Assembly: GCF_024807615.1 (NCBI RefSeq) | Contig: NZ_JANUCJ010000003.1 | Span: 620,001 to 684,000, forward strand | Direction: 5' to 3' | Length of the DNA: 64,000 nt | DNA from: Tsukamurella ocularis | GTDB taxonomy: Bacteria; Actinomycetota; Actinomycetes; Mycobacteriales; Mycobacteriaceae | Part shown: in pieces, positions 1 through 8,135 of the stretch | Position numbering within the stretch: position 1 is the stretch's first letter | Layout of the letters: every line of letters starts with the position of its first letter | Position numbers and translations under genes: made by a program | Notes under the pieces: model-generated | Told to the model about the DNA's origin: nothing | Databases searched by the model: none | Seen by the model: only the letters and a program-made list of their open reading frames with translations

Positions 1-307
1 GCAGGCGATCGCGCGGGTCATCTTCCTGACTCGACTCCGCCTGTCCGGCATGCCGATCGCCGACATCACGGAGTACGTGCACCTCGTCGACGGCGGCGAC
101 GCCACGATCCCGGCCCGCCTGGCCCTGCTCACGGCGCACCGCGCCCGCACGGCCGCGCAGGTCGAGGAGCTGCAGTACTCGCTCGCGGTCATCGACTACA
201 AGATCGCCACCTACGGCGGCGGGCTCGGCGACTGCATCGCCGGGGCGCCTGCCGATACCGCGGCGGTCGGCACCGTCGCAGCCCACGAACTCGACCTGAA
301 GGACTGA
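1..307 (+). CDS. MerR-family transcriptional regulator, C-terminal part (5' end outside window)
   Basis: The reading frame is open from base 2 to a TGA at 305-307; the start codon and the N-terminal helix-turn-helix lie upstream of the window. Visible residues (IFLTRLRLSGMPIADITEYV) are the typical MerR segment in which a second helical motif reads 'LR..G..I.EI...'. A coiled region follows (ARLALLTAHRARTAAQVEEL) that forms the antiparallel dimer helix in this family. One base separates its stop from the aldo/keto reductase, so the two probably share a transcript, and MerR genes paired with AKR genes often regulate them. The effector is unknown. Confidence 0.85.
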   Translation, partial: QAIARVIFLTRLRLSGMPIADITEYVHLVDGGDATIPARLALLTAHRARTAAQVEELQYSLAVIDYKIATYGGGLGDCIAGAPADTAAVGTVAAHELDLKD

Positions 308-308
308 C

Positions 309-1307
309 ATGCTCTCCACTCGCACCCTCGGCGACCTGCGCGTCTCCGCCCTCGGCCTCGGCTGCATGGGCATGAGCCACGCCTACGGCTCGGCCGACCC
401 CGACGAGGCCCGCGCGACCCTCGAAGCCGCCCTCGCCGCCGGCGTGACGCTCTACGACACCGCCGACATGTACGGCAACGGCGCCAACGAGGAGTTCCTC
501 GCCCCCTTCGTACAGGCGCACCGCGACGAGATCGTGCTCGCCACCAAATTCGGCTTCGTCAACGACGAGAACGCCAAACCCGTCGGCCTCGACGGCCGCC
601 CCGAGCGCGTGGCCGGCTGCGTCGACGGCTCGCTTCGCCGCCTCGGTGTCGATGTGATCGACCTCTACTACCTGCACCGCGTCGACCCGCAGGTGCCCGT
701 CGAGGAGACCGTGGGCGCGATGGCCGACCAGGTTGCGGCGGGCAAGGTCCGCGCGCTGGGGCTGTCCGAGGCGACCGCGGAGGACATCCGCAAGGCGGCG
801 GCCGTGCACCCGATCGCCGCGCTGCAGTCCGAGTACTCGATCTTCACCCGCGATGTCGAGGACGGGCCGCTGCAGGCCGCCCGCGAGGTCGGCGCCGGCC
901 TGGTGCCGTTCAGCCCGCTCGGGCGGGGCCTGCTCACGGCGGACCGGAAGGCCGTCGCCGCAGCGCTGGGCAGCGACGACTTCCGCCAGTCGATCCCGCG
1001 CTGGCAGGGCGAGAACCTCGAGGCGAACCTGCGGCTCGTGGACCGGATCGACGCCATCGCCGCCGACCTCACCGCCGCCGGAGCGGGGGCCGACGGTGCC
1101 CCGGTGACCGCCGCGCAGGTCGCGCTCGCCTGGGTGTTGGCGCAGGGCGAGGACGTCGTGCCGATCCCGGGCACGACGCGACGCACGCACCTCGCGGACA
1201 ACCTCGGTGCAGCCGCCGTCCCGCTCACCGCGGACCAGCTCGCCGAGCTGACCGCTCTCTCGGCCGTGGGCAGCCGCCTGCCGCAACGCACGCTGCAGCA
1301 GCGCTGA
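309..1307 (+). CDS. Aldo/keto reductase
   Basis: A 332-residue NADPH-dependent oxidoreductase with a TIM-barrel fold. The catalytic tetrad is visible: Asp and Tyr in YDTADMYG near residues 48-55, Lys in ATKFGF near 80, and His in YYLHRVD near 122. The C-terminal cofactor segment (VVPIPGTTRR) is the usual NADP 2'-phosphate site of YakC/AKR13-like enzymes. The ATG lies one base after the MerR stop, implying co-transcription and probably regulation by that MerR protein. Length is normal for the family. The substrate cannot be read from sequence; a carbonyl or aldehyde detoxification role is the usual guess. Confidence 0.9.
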   Translation: MLSTRTLGDLRVSALGLGCMGMSHAYGSADPDEARATLEAALAAGVTLYDTADMYGNGANEEFLAPFVQAHRDEIVLATKFGFVNDENAKPVGLDGRPERVAGCVDGSLRRLGVDVIDLYYLHRVDPQVPVEETVGAMADQVAAGKVRALGLSEATAEDIRKAAAVHPIAALQSEYSIFTRDVEDGPLQAAREVGAGLVPFSPLGRGLLTADRKAVAAALGSDDFRQSIPRWQGENLEANLRLVDRIDAIAADLTAAGAGADGAPVTAAQVALAWVLAQGEDVVPIPGTTRRTHLADNLGAAAVPLTADQLAELTALSAVGSRLPQRTLQQR

Positions 1308-1358
1308 CACTCGGCGGTCGGCCTTGCGGCGGGACTCGCTGTACCCGCTGAAATGTGT

Positions 1359-1408
1359 CCGCCAGCGGCGCAGACCTCGGATTCCGCGGGGTTCGCGCCG
1401 CTGGGCGG
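1359..1408. terminator. Long GC-rich inverted repeat between convergent genes
   Basis: The arms CCGCCAGCGGCGC (1359-1371) and GCGCCGCTGGGCGG (1395-1408) pair over 13 bases with a single bulge and a 23-nt loop. It lies between the convergent ends of the aldo/keto reductase (1307) and the MFS gene (1415). There is no T-run, which is common for actinobacterial terminators. A bidirectional terminator is inferred from structure and position only. Confidence 0.5.
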
Positions 1409-1414
1409 CACAGG

Positions 1415-2542
1415 TCAGCGGACGCTGGGGGTGGCGGCCCGATCCGGCGCGGTCCAGCGAGCGACCGCGGCCAGGACCGCCGAGGCGACGAGGACCCCAC
1501 CGGCGGTGAGGAACGCCGCGTCGTAGCCGTCGCCGAGCATGGGCGCGACGACGAGCGGGCCCACGATCTGGCCGATGCCGTACCCCGCAGTCAGTACGGC
1601 GGCCGACCGGGGGATGCCGATCCGCGCGCCCGCCTCCATCGACAGTTGCACCGCGCCGATGAAGGTGCCGCCGAACAGCACCGCCGAGACGGCGGCCGCC
1701 GCCGGACCGTGGACCAGCGCGGGCAGCACCGCGGAGACCACCTGCAGCAGCAGCGCGATCACCAGCAGCGATTCCGCGGAGCGGTATCGCCGCAGCCGCG
1801 CCCAGATCAGCGGTGACACGGCGGCCGCGAAGCCGACGATCACCCACGCCGCGGGCCCCTCCCAGGGCCGCCCGCCAACCGCCACGGCCGCGACGAGGAA
1901 GGTGCCGAGCACGATGTAGCCGAGCCCCTCGAGGAAGTAGCTGATCCCGAGCGCCCACCCGGCCACGCCGGGCCGGGGCGCGGGGGCACCGTCGGGCACG
2001 GCCGACGGTGCCCCGCCCGGCTGGAGCCGCCACGCGCACAGCCCGAACACCGCGGTCGCCACCGCGGCCACCCACCACAGGACCTGCCAGCCGACCACCT
2101 CCCCCAGCGCGACGACCAGCACGCCCGAGGCCGCGATCCCGACGCCCACGCCGCAGAAGGCGACGCCCGCCGCCGCGGTCCCGGCAACCGCGCCTGCGCA
2201 GTAGACGAAGACGACGGCGCTGGCGAGCCCGGCGATCAGCCGCACCCCGGACCACAGCGGCACGCTCACGGCCAGCACCATCGCCACTTCGCTGGCGACG
2301 AGCGCGACCAGCGAGGCGCGCAGCAGTCCCCGGCTGCGGGCCAGCCGCGGCCAGACCGCCAGCGCCAGGGCGCCGAGGAAGTAGCCGAAGTAGTTGAACG
2401 TGGCGACCACGGCGGTGGAGCCGGGCGAGATGCCGGCCTGCTCCTGCATGAGTGGCAGAATCGGCGTGTAAACGAACCGGCCGAGACCCATCGCCGCCGC
2501 GAGCCCGGCCAGGGCACCGAAGCCGAGCTGCCGCGTATTCAC
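1415..2542 (-). CDS. MFS transporter, YbfB/YjiJ type
   Basis: A 375-residue membrane protein with about 12 predicted transmembrane helices, starting at a GTG. The N-terminus (GALAGLAAAMGLGRFVYTPI) carries the GxxxMGxGRFxYTPxLP signature of the YbfB/YjiJ branch of the major facilitator superfamily, whose substrates are mostly unknown. It is transcribed toward the aldo/keto reductase and ends 108 bases from it. The neighbouring DHA2 exporter on the same strand ends 9 bases upstream of its start, so both MFS genes may share a transcript driven from the promoter next to the TetR gene at 3989. Confidence 0.85.
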   Translation of the reverse strand: MNTRQLGFGALAGLAAAMGLGRFVYTPILPLMQEQAGISPGSTAVVATFNYFGYFLGALALAVWPRLARSRGLLRASLVALVASEVAMVLAVSVPLWSGVRLIAGLASAVVFVYCAGAVAGTAAAGVAFCGVGVGIAASGVLVVALGEVVGWQVLWWVAAVATAVFGLCAWRLQPGGAPSAVPDGAPAPRPGVAGWALGISYFLEGLGYIVLGTFLVAAVAVGGRPWEGPAAWVIVGFAAAVSPLIWARLRRYRSAESLLVIALLLQVVSAVLPALVHGPAAAAVSAVLFGGTFIGAVQLSMEAGARIGIPRSAAVLTAGYGIGQIVGPLVVAPMLGDGYDAAFLTAGGVLVASAVLAAVARWTAPDRAATPSVR

Positions 2543-2551
2543 TACGCCATT

Positions 2552-3934
2552 CTAACGAGCAGGCGAATCCTGCTTCGCGGGCAGGAGGAGCGCGAGGGCG
2601 AAGGCGGCCGCCACCAGGCCGGCGCTCACCAGCAGCGCGGAACGGTAGCCGGGGAGGACGGCGCCGTCGCTGTTCATCGCGGCGGACACGGTGACCAGTA
2701 TCGCGAGCCCCAGAGCGCCGCCCACCTGCCGGAACGTGTTGAGCGCACCCGAGACCATGCCCGCGGCCGCGGGCACGACCGCCGCGGTCGCGACGTTGGG
2801 TAGCGGCAGGAAGACCATGCCGATGCCCACCGAGGTGACCAGCGACGGGATGAGCACCGCCGTGAGGAAGCCGCCGTCCGCAGGGAGCGGCGCGAAGAGC
2901 AGGAAGCCGACGGTCGCCAGCGCGGTGCCGATCGCCACCACCCGGCGGGCGCCGATCCTCGGCACGAGGCGCGACGCGACCTGCACCGCGACGACGATGC
3001 CGAAGGAGAAGGGCAGGAACATCAGTCCGGTCTTCGTCGCCGAATAGCCCAGGCCCATCTGCAGGTACAGCGAGACGAAGTAGAAGGCGCCGAACTGTCC
3101 CGCGACCACGAAGGCGAAGACCAGGCACGGGATCAGGACCTCGCGCCGGCCGAGCACACGGAAGTCGAGCAGCGGCAACGTCGTTCGCCGCTCGACCGCG
3201 ACGAAGGCCACGAGCAGCACCGCGGCGACGGCGAACCAGCCCAGCGTGCGCGCGCTGCCCCAGCCGTTGTCGGTGGCCGCGACGATCCCGTAGGCGAGCA
3301 CCGTCAGGCCCGCGGTGGCGAACGCGCCGCCGGCCCAATCGGTGCGACGGTCCGCCCCCTCCACCGGCCCGGGAGCTGCATAGGTCATCGCCAGACCGAG
3401 CGCGGAGACCACCGCCCCGCACGCGATGACGGTGCGCCAGCCGAAGGCGTCGGTGAGGACGCCGGAGAGCACCACGCCCACGGCGCCGCCGACCGACGCG
3501 CCGATCGCGATGGCCGCGAAGCCCTTCGCGCGCTGTGCGGGCTCGCGGAAGGTGAGCGCCACGGAGGTGATCGCCGCGGGCGCGATCGCGGCGGCGCCGA
3601 CGCCCTGCAGCACGCGCACAGCGATCACCTGCCACGGCTCGTGGCACAGGTACGCCGCCAGGGAGGCGACGGTGAACAGCGCGAAGCCGAAGCGCAGCAG
3701 CGCCCGTGGACCGAACCGGTCGGAGAGCCGGCCGGCCAGGAGGAGCAGCCCGCCGAAGACGATCGCGTACGCGTTGACCACCCACGACAGGCCCTGCGGG
3801 GTGAAGTGCACGTCGTCCCGGATCGCTCGGAGCGCGACGTTGGTGACGGAGGCGTCGAAGGCGACGAGGAACTGGGAGAGCGCGGCGAGGAGAAGCGCCG
3901 CCCGCACCCGAGGCTTTTGTGTATCTAGTAACAT
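2552..3934 (-). CDS. MFS drug exporter, DHA2 (EmrB/QacA) type
   Basis: A 460-residue, probably 14-helix drug:H+ antiporter. I chose the ATG at 3934 (MLLDTQKPRVRAAL): the reading frame stays open further upstream but that extension runs through the divergent TetR gene and has no hydrophobic character. Motifs: motif C-like helix 1 (LSQFLVAFDASVTNVALRAI), motif A GRLSDRFGPR, and a GASVGGAVGVVLSGVL antiporter motif. The TetR gene starts 54 bases away on the opposite strand, the classic arrangement in which a TetR repressor controls an efflux pump. Codons at the start (TTA, CTA, ACA) are AT-rich, as expected for a promoter-proximal region. Confidence 0.88.
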   Translation of the reverse strand: MLLDTQKPRVRAALLLAALSQFLVAFDASVTNVALRAIRDDVHFTPQGLSWVVNAYAIVFGGLLLLAGRLSDRFGPRALLRFGFALFTVASLAAYLCHEPWQVIAVRVLQGVGAAAIAPAAITSVALTFREPAQRAKGFAAIAIGASVGGAVGVVLSGVLTDAFGWRTVIACGAVVSALGLAMTYAAPGPVEGADRRTDWAGGAFATAGLTVLAYGIVAATDNGWGSARTLGWFAVAAVLLVAFVAVERRTTLPLLDFRVLGRREVLIPCLVFAFVVAGQFGAFYFVSLYLQMGLGYSATKTGLMFLPFSFGIVVAVQVASRLVPRIGARRVVAIGTALATVGFLLFAPLPADGGFLTAVLIPSLVTSVGIGMVFLPLPNVATAAVVPAAAGMVSGALNTFRQVGGALGLAILVTVSAAMNSDGAVLPGYRSALLVSAGLVAAAFALALLLPAKQDSPAR

Positions 3935-3988
3935 AAATTGGAAGGGTAACCTCAGTTTCGAGCACCCACAAGTCCCCTCCGCCAGAAT

Positions 3989-4654
3989 GTGGGCATGCGT
4001 CAGATCACGCCGCGCCGCGGCCGCCCGCCCAGCATCACGCGGGAGAGGATCGTCGAGCGGGCCCTCGTCGTGCTCGACGAGGCCGGCGTCGACGGCCTCA
4101 CGATGAAGTCGCTCGCCGGCGACCTGGGCGTGACCACCATGGCCCTGTACCGGCACGTCGACGACAAGGAGAACCTGCTCGCGCTGGCGCTCGACGCGAT
4201 CGCGGAGCCCTTCGCGGCGATCGCCTTCCCCGACGAGCCACGCGCCTGCATCCGGATGGCGATGACGACCCTCTACGAGTCGCTCACGGCGCACCCGTGG
4301 GTGCCGGAGGCGCTGATCCGGCCGCAGCGCGTCGGCCGCGGCGCCCTGCTGCTGACGGACGCCGTCATGGGCGCGGCGTACGAGCTCACCGGCGACCGCG
4401 CCGCCGCACTCGCCGCCTACCGCGCGCTGTGGAGCCTGACCCTGGGCAGCGTGCTCTCGCACCTGCGACAGCGAGCGGAGGGGACGCCGCTCACGCACGA
4501 GCGCATGGACGAGATCGTCGGCACACTGCCGCGCGACGCGGTACCGAACCTGCGCGCGAGCGCCGAGCTCGACGGGACGCCTTCCACCGTCGACGATTTC
4601 GCCACGAGCCTCGCGGCGCTGACGGCGGGCCTGTTCGGGCCCGAGGAGGCCTGA
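3989..4654 (+). CDS. TetR-family transcriptional regulator (TetR_C domain)
   Basis: A 221-residue repressor-type protein. The N-terminal HTH is clear (RERIVERALVVLDEAGVDGL... LGVTTMALYRHVDDKENLL, about residues 18-65); the C-terminal domain resembles the TetR_C family of TetR(B)-like proteins. The start may be GTG at 3989 or ATG at 3995. It is divergent from the DHA2 exporter, and the 54-bp gap has to contain both promoters and the operator; I do not see a long clean palindrome there. The C-terminus runs into a decameric repeat, and the stop codon TGA is itself part of that repeat, so the tail (FGPEEA) is likely to vary between strains. Confidence 0.9.
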   Translation: MGMRQITPRRGRPPSITRERIVERALVVLDEAGVDGLTMKSLAGDLGVTTMALYRHVDDKENLLALALDAIAEPFAAIAFPDEPRACIRMAMTTLYESLTAHPWVPEALIRPQRVGRGALLLTDAVMGAAYELTGDRAAALAAYRALWSLTLGSVLSHLRQRAEGTPLTHERMDEIVGTLPRDAVPNLRASAELDGTPSTVDDFATSLAALTAGLFGPEEA

Positions 4655-4694
4655 GGAGGCCTGAGGAGGCCTGAGGAGGCCTGAGGAGGCCTGA
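4641..4694. repeat. Decamer tandem repeat CTGAGGAGGC, about 5.4 copies
   Basis: Five complete 10-bp units, the first with one C/T difference, plus a partial sixth run from 4641 to 4694 between the convergent tetR and nagB. Because the unit is 10 bp and carries TGA, stop codons occur in all three forward frames. The first units encode the last residues and stop of the TetR protein. Probably a slippage-generated VNTR. Confidence 0.95.
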
Positions 4695-4698
4695 GCGA

Positions 4699-5478
4699 CT
4701 AGAAGGGCTGGTTCGCCGGCTTGTTGGCGAGCACGTGCACGTAGTAGTCCTTCAGCCGGAGCCGCGACGCGGCGGCCTCGTCGATGACGACCGTGACATG
4801 CGGGTGGAACTGGAGCACGGACGCGGGGTTGATCGCGGCGACGGGCCCCTCGACGGTGGCGGCGATCGCCTCGGCCTTGCCCTTACCCGTGGCGAGCAGC
4901 AGCAGGTGCTCCGCCTCGGAGATGGTGCCGAGGCCCTGCGTCAGAACGTGGATCGGCACCTCGTCGATCGACGCGAAGAAGCGGGCGTTGTCCTCGCGGG
5001 TCTGCGTGGTGAGAGTCTTGATGCGGGTCCGCGAGGCCAGCGACGAGACCGGCTCGTTGAAGCCGATGTGGCCGTCGGTGCCGATGCCCAGCAGCTGCAC
5101 GTCGACGCCGCCAGCGGCCTTGATCGCGTCCTCGTAGCGCTTCGCCTCGGCGGCGATGTCGGCGGCGGTGCCGTCCGGCCCCTCGACCTTGGCGTCCGGG
5201 ATGTCGACGTGCGAGGTGAACTCCTTGCGGATCACCTCGCGATAGCTCTCGGGGTGCCCCGTCGGCAGCCCGACGTACTCGTCGAGGTTGAAGGAGACGC
5301 AGTCCGCGAAGCTCAGCCCCTCGTCGCGGTGGCGGCGGATGAGCTCCTGATAGGTGGCGAGCGGGGTGGACCCGGTGGCCAGCCCCAGCACCGCGGGACC
5401 GCGGCGCACGTGCTCGGCCACAATGTCGGCGGCGGTGACTGCGACGGCGGCGGGAGTCGGGCGGATCACGATTTCCAT
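4699..5478 (-). CDS. nagB: Glucosamine-6-phosphate deaminase
   Basis: Converts glucosamine 6-phosphate to fructose 6-phosphate and ammonia in the cytoplasm, the last step of amino-sugar catabolism. The 259-residue length is standard. Motifs seen: GLATGSTP (phosphate loop, residues 33-40), NLDEY with the catalytic Asp, and [13 protein letters not shown] carrying the second catalytic Asp and the ring-opening His. There is no nagA or PTS gene next to it, so it is a free-standing unit here. A TGGT-N4-ACCA palindrome lies 51 bp before the start, compatible with GntR-family (DasR/NagR) control. The stop is 4 bp from the decamer repeat. Confidence 0.95.
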   Translation of the reverse strand: MEIVIRPTPAAVAVTAADIVAEHVRRGPAVLGLATGSTPLATYQELIRRHRDEGLSFADCVSFNLDEYVGLPTGHPESYREVIRKEFTSHVDIPDAKVEGPDGTAADIAAEAKRYEDAIKAAGGVDVQLLGIGTDGHIGFNEPVSSLASRTRIKTLTTQTREDNARFFASIDEVPIHVLTQGLGTISEAEHLLLLATGKGKAEAIAATVEGPVAAINPASVLQFHPHVTVVIDEAAASRLRLKDYYVHVLANKPANQPF

Positions 5479-5528
5479 GCGGCCATCCTAAGACGCGCGA
5501 CCGTGGAATACCCGCAGATCAGCCAAAC

Positions 5529-5540
5529 TGGTAATAACCA
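5529..5540. promoter_or_regulatory. DasR/NagR-like palindrome upstream of nagB
   Basis: TGGTAATAACCA is a TGGT-N4-ACCA inverted repeat centred about 56 bp before the nagB ATG. It matches 8 of 12 positions of the streptomycete dre core TGGTCTAGACCA, all in the two half-sites, and is preceded by AC as in the full consensus. No GntR gene is in the window. Operator function is inferred. Confidence 0.4.
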
Positions 5541-5544
5541 CAAC

Positions 5545-6045
5545 TCAGGCCCCGCGAGCGCGCCCCCGCAGACCCCCGATGAACAGCACCAGGCCGGGTC
5601 CGCCGACGAGCAGGGCGAAACCGAAGGCGCCGAAGATCCCGCCGAGCAGCCTCGGCATGTCGGGCCGCTTCCCGAGCACGACCTCGGTGTAGCCGGGCGT
5701 CGACGGGCACGTCGCCGTGACCGCGCCGGTGCCCGTGTCGAAGACGCGCAGCTCCATCCGGTTCTCCACCGTGACGCCGCCGGAGACCTCGCGCAACGGA
5801 ATCGGCGCGTCGTCGGGCCCGGCCAGCACGCACGACGGTGCCCCCTCCTTGGTCCGCGTGGCCGCGAGGACCGCATACTCGGCGCCGGCGGGCAGCGCGA
5901 CGGCGTGCGGCGCACCGTCGAGGGGGACGGACTGCGCGTCGAGCCGGAACTGCGGCAGCGTGAGCGTGAGGATCAACAGGATCGGCATCACTACCGCGGC
6001 GAAGATCATCGCCGCGCCGGCGCGGAGCTTCGTCGTGGGGTTCAC
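5545..6045 (-). CDS. Hypothetical membrane protein with two transmembrane segments
   Basis: A 166-residue protein starting at GTG (MNPTTKLRAG). One hydrophobic helix lies at about residues 9-29 (AAMIFAAVVMPILLILTLTL) and a second at about 134-158 (GIFGAFGFALLVGGPGLVLF); the intervening 100 residues look extracytoplasmic, with two Cys (residues about 72 and 113) that could form a disulfide. It ends in a basic tail. I do not recognise a named family. The codon pattern is coding-like throughout and the gene lies upstream of nagB on the same strand, but the nagB operator-like site separates them. Confidence 0.7.
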   Translation of the reverse strand: MNPTTKLRAGAAMIFAAVVMPILLILTLTLPQFRLDAQSVPLDGAPHAVALPAGAEYAVLAATRTKEGAPSCVLAGPDDAPIPLREVSGGVTVENRMELRVFDTGTGAVTATCPSTPGYTEVVLGKRPDMPRLLGGIFGAFGFALLVGGPGLVLFIGGLRGRARGA

Positions 6046-6147
6046 ACCCCGACCCTAGGGCGGAAAGCCCGATTCATGGCGGTTCGCGGCCCCGCATTAA
6101 TGCACGTCACAGTATCCCCGGCCGGGGTGACGCTCGCCGCATCCGAT

Positions 6148-6176
6148 TGCGTGCAGTTGTATTCTGCAACTATCGT
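6148..6176 (+). promoter_or_regulatory. Putative promoter with internal operator before the MFS gene
   Basis: TTGCGT (6148-6153) and TATCGT (6171-6176) are 17 bp apart, and the ATG follows at 6185. Almost all of the spacer is an inverted repeat, AGTTG (6155-6159) and CAACT (6167-6171). A repressor site between -35 and -10 is the natural reading, but no regulator gene is adjacent. Confidence 0.35.
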
Positions 6177-6184
6177 CGGGCGGC

Positions 6185-7672
6185 ATGACAGACATGCTCC
6201 GAAAGACCCGAACCGGGGCTCCCTCGGATGGAATTCTCATCGCCGTCCTGTGCCTCGGCGGACTCCTCGCCTCCCTGATGCAGTCGCTGGTGGTTCCGCT
6301 CGTCGGGCAGCTGCCGCACCTACTGGACACCTCCGCCGACAACGCCTCGTGGGTCATCACCTCCACGCTGCTGGCCTCGTCGGTCGCGATGCCGATCGCC
6401 GGCCGCCTCGGTGACATGTACGGCAAGCGACTCATCCTGCTCACCAGCCTGCTCAGCCTCATCGCGGGCTCGCTGATCTGCGCTCTCTCGCACACGCTGC
6501 TGCTCACCGTCGTGGGTCGCTCGTTCCAGGGCTTCGCGATGGGCCTGGTGCCCGTGGGCATCTCGCTCATGCGCGACGAGCTGCACGCGAAGAAGATCCC
6601 CGGCGCCGTCGCGCTCATGTCTGCGATGCTCGGCGTGGGCGGCGCGATCGGTATCCCGTTCGGCGCCTACATCTCCGAGCACTTCGACTACCACACGCTG
6701 TTCTGGTTCTCGCTCGCGCTGGGCGTCATCACGCTCGGCCTGGTGTACGTGGTGGTCCCGGAATCACCGAACCTCAGCCCCGGCAAGTTCGACGTGGTCG
6801 GCACCGTCGGCCTCAGCGTCGGCCTGGTCTCCGTGCTGCTCTCGATCACCAAGGGGCAGAGCTGGGGCTGGACCTCGGCGGCCACTATCGGCTGCGCCGC
6901 CGGCGGCGTGCTCGTCCTGCTGGCCTGGGGTTGGTGGGAGCTGCGCACCCGCGAATCCCTGGTGGACCTGCGGATCTCGGCCCGCCGCCCGATCCTGCTG
7001 ACCAACCTCGCCTCGATCATGGTCGGCTTCGCGATGTTCTCGCTCATGCTGACGATGCCGCAGCTGCTGCAGATCCCCGAGGCCACCGGCTACGGCCTGG
7101 GCCTGACCATGCTGAACGCGGGCCTGTGGATGGTGCCCGGCGGCCTGGTCATGATGGCGCTCTCCCCCGTCTCGGCGCTGCTCACCAAGCGGATCGGCGC
7201 GCGCCTGACGCTCGCGATCGGCGCCGCCATGTCGGCCATCGGCTACTTCGCGCTGCTCGGCCTCACGGACGCGACGTGGAAGATGTCGCTCGGCTCGATG
7301 ATCGTCTTCGGCGGTGTGGGCGTGGCCTATTCAGCGATGCCCGCGCTCATCATGGGCAACGTCCCGGAGACCGAATCCGCCGCCGCGAACGGCCTCAACT
7401 CGCTCATGCGCTCCATGGGCACCGCGGTCGCCTCGGCGGTGATGGCGACGGTACTCACCCGCACCACGATCACCCTGGGCGCGGGCACCCCGCGCGCCGT
7501 GGAGCTGCCCGCGGAGTCGGCGTTCACCAGCACCTTCGTGATCGCCGGTGTCGTCGCCGCGGTCGCCGCCGCGGTCGCCCTGGCCATCCCGCGGGCCCGA
7601 ACCGAAAAGACGGGAACCGCTACTGCGGAAGATCTTCCGGAAACTCCGGCAGTAGGTGCTCGAAGGGCTTGA
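6185..7672 (+). CDS. MFS transporter, DHA2 family, 14 TM
   Basis: A 495-residue exporter. Hydrophobic segments are spaced as in 14-helix DHA2 proteins; motif A is GRLGDMYGKR near residue 76 and the motif C region is SAMLGVGGAIGIPFG near 143. Start ATG 6185 (MTDMLRKTRTG). Function is probably proton-driven export of a hydrophobic compound; the substrate is unknown. Its 3' end overlaps the convergent YbjN gene by 53 bp (7620-7672), so both C-termini are encoded on opposite strands of the same DNA, and no conventional terminator fits between them. Confidence 0.88.
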   Translation: MTDMLRKTRTGAPSDGILIAVLCLGGLLASLMQSLVVPLVGQLPHLLDTSADNASWVITSTLLASSVAMPIAGRLGDMYGKRLILLTSLLSLIAGSLICALSHTLLLTVVGRSFQGFAMGLVPVGISLMRDELHAKKIPGAVALMSAMLGVGGAIGIPFGAYISEHFDYHTLFWFSLALGVITLGLVYVVVPESPNLSPGKFDVVGTVGLSVGLVSVLLSITKGQSWGWTSAATIGCAAGGVLVLLAWGWWELRTRESLVDLRISARRPILLTNLASIMVGFAMFSLMLTMPQLLQIPEATGYGLGLTMLNAGLWMVPGGLVMMALSPVSALLTKRIGARLTLAIGAAMSAIGYFALLGLTDATWKMSLGSMIVFGGVGVAYSAMPALIMGNVPETESAAANGLNSLMRSMGTAVASAVMATVLTRTTITLGAGTPRAVELPAESAFTSTFVIAGVVAAVAAAVALAIPRARTEKTGTATAEDLPETPAVGARRA

Positions 7673-8135
7673 GGTTCCACAGTGGTTCGCCGCGGGAGAC
7701 TCGCCAGTCGAACTCGCGGCGGATCGCGGTGGAGAAGCCCATCTCCAGCAGGATGTTGAAATCGCCGTCGGCGGCCTCGAGCACCTGCCCGAGGATCCGG
7801 TCCAACTCGTCCTCGGTGAGCTCGGCGAACTTGCCGGTGAGGTAGATGTCGCCGGCCTTGTCGAGCGTGTACGCCACCCCGTACAGGCGCCGATTGCGCT
7901 GCAGCAGATAGCGGTACACGCCCTCGAAGTTCTCGTCGACATGCCGGCAGACGAAGGCCTCCACCCGCGCGCCGTGCGTGCCCAGCGTGAGCAGAGTCGT
8001 GGTCTTCAGCTTCTTCTCGCCGGGCAGCTCAATCACGAAGTGGGCGGCGTCCTTGCCCGACTCCTCCTTGCGCGTGAACTCCAGTTCACGCTCGGCGAGC
8101 GCCGCCTCGATCTGCTCAGGCGTCATCGTGGTCAT
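7620..8135 (-). CDS. YbjN domain-containing protein
   Basis: A 171-residue cytoplasmic protein of the YbjN/type III secretion chaperone-like fold. The ATG at 8135 ([17 protein letters not shown]) forms an ATGA overlap with the mshA stop, so translation is coupled. The same pair (mshA followed by a YbjN gene) occurs in mycobacteria as Rv0486-Rv0487. YbjN proteins have no assigned biochemistry; the conserved pairing suggests a link to mycothiol metabolism, but that is inference. Visible features are an N-terminal acidic helix, a beta-rich core ([20 protein letters not shown]) and a C-terminal acidic helix. The 3' end overlaps the convergent MFS gene. Confidence 0.88.
   Translation of the reverse strand: MTTMTPEQIEAALAERELEFTRKEESGKDAAHFVIELPGEKKLKTTTLLTLGTHGARVEAFVCRHVDENFEGVYRYLLQRNRRLYGVAYTLDKAGDIYLTGKFAELTEDELDRILGQVLEAADGDFNILLEMGFSTAIRREFDWRVSRGEPLWNLKPFEHLLPEFPEDLPQ

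Noticed and set aside
189-3971. A 1260-codon open frame on the minus strand and similar long frames, e.g. 23738-27409 (minus)
   Set aside because: They run antisense or out of frame through the aldo/keto reductase, MFS, radA and disA genes, are Arg/Gly/Ala-rich without family motifs, and arise because stop codons are rare in GC-rich DNA.
3935-4498. N-terminal extension of the DHA2 exporter by 188 codons
   Set aside because: It would run antisense through the TetR gene and has no hydrophobic or family character; the ATG at 3934 starts the conserved protein.
4641-4694. Decamer repeat as an array of ribosome-binding sites (GAGGAGG)
   Set aside because: No start codon with a coding frame follows it on the plus strand; the next gene, nagB, is on the other strand.
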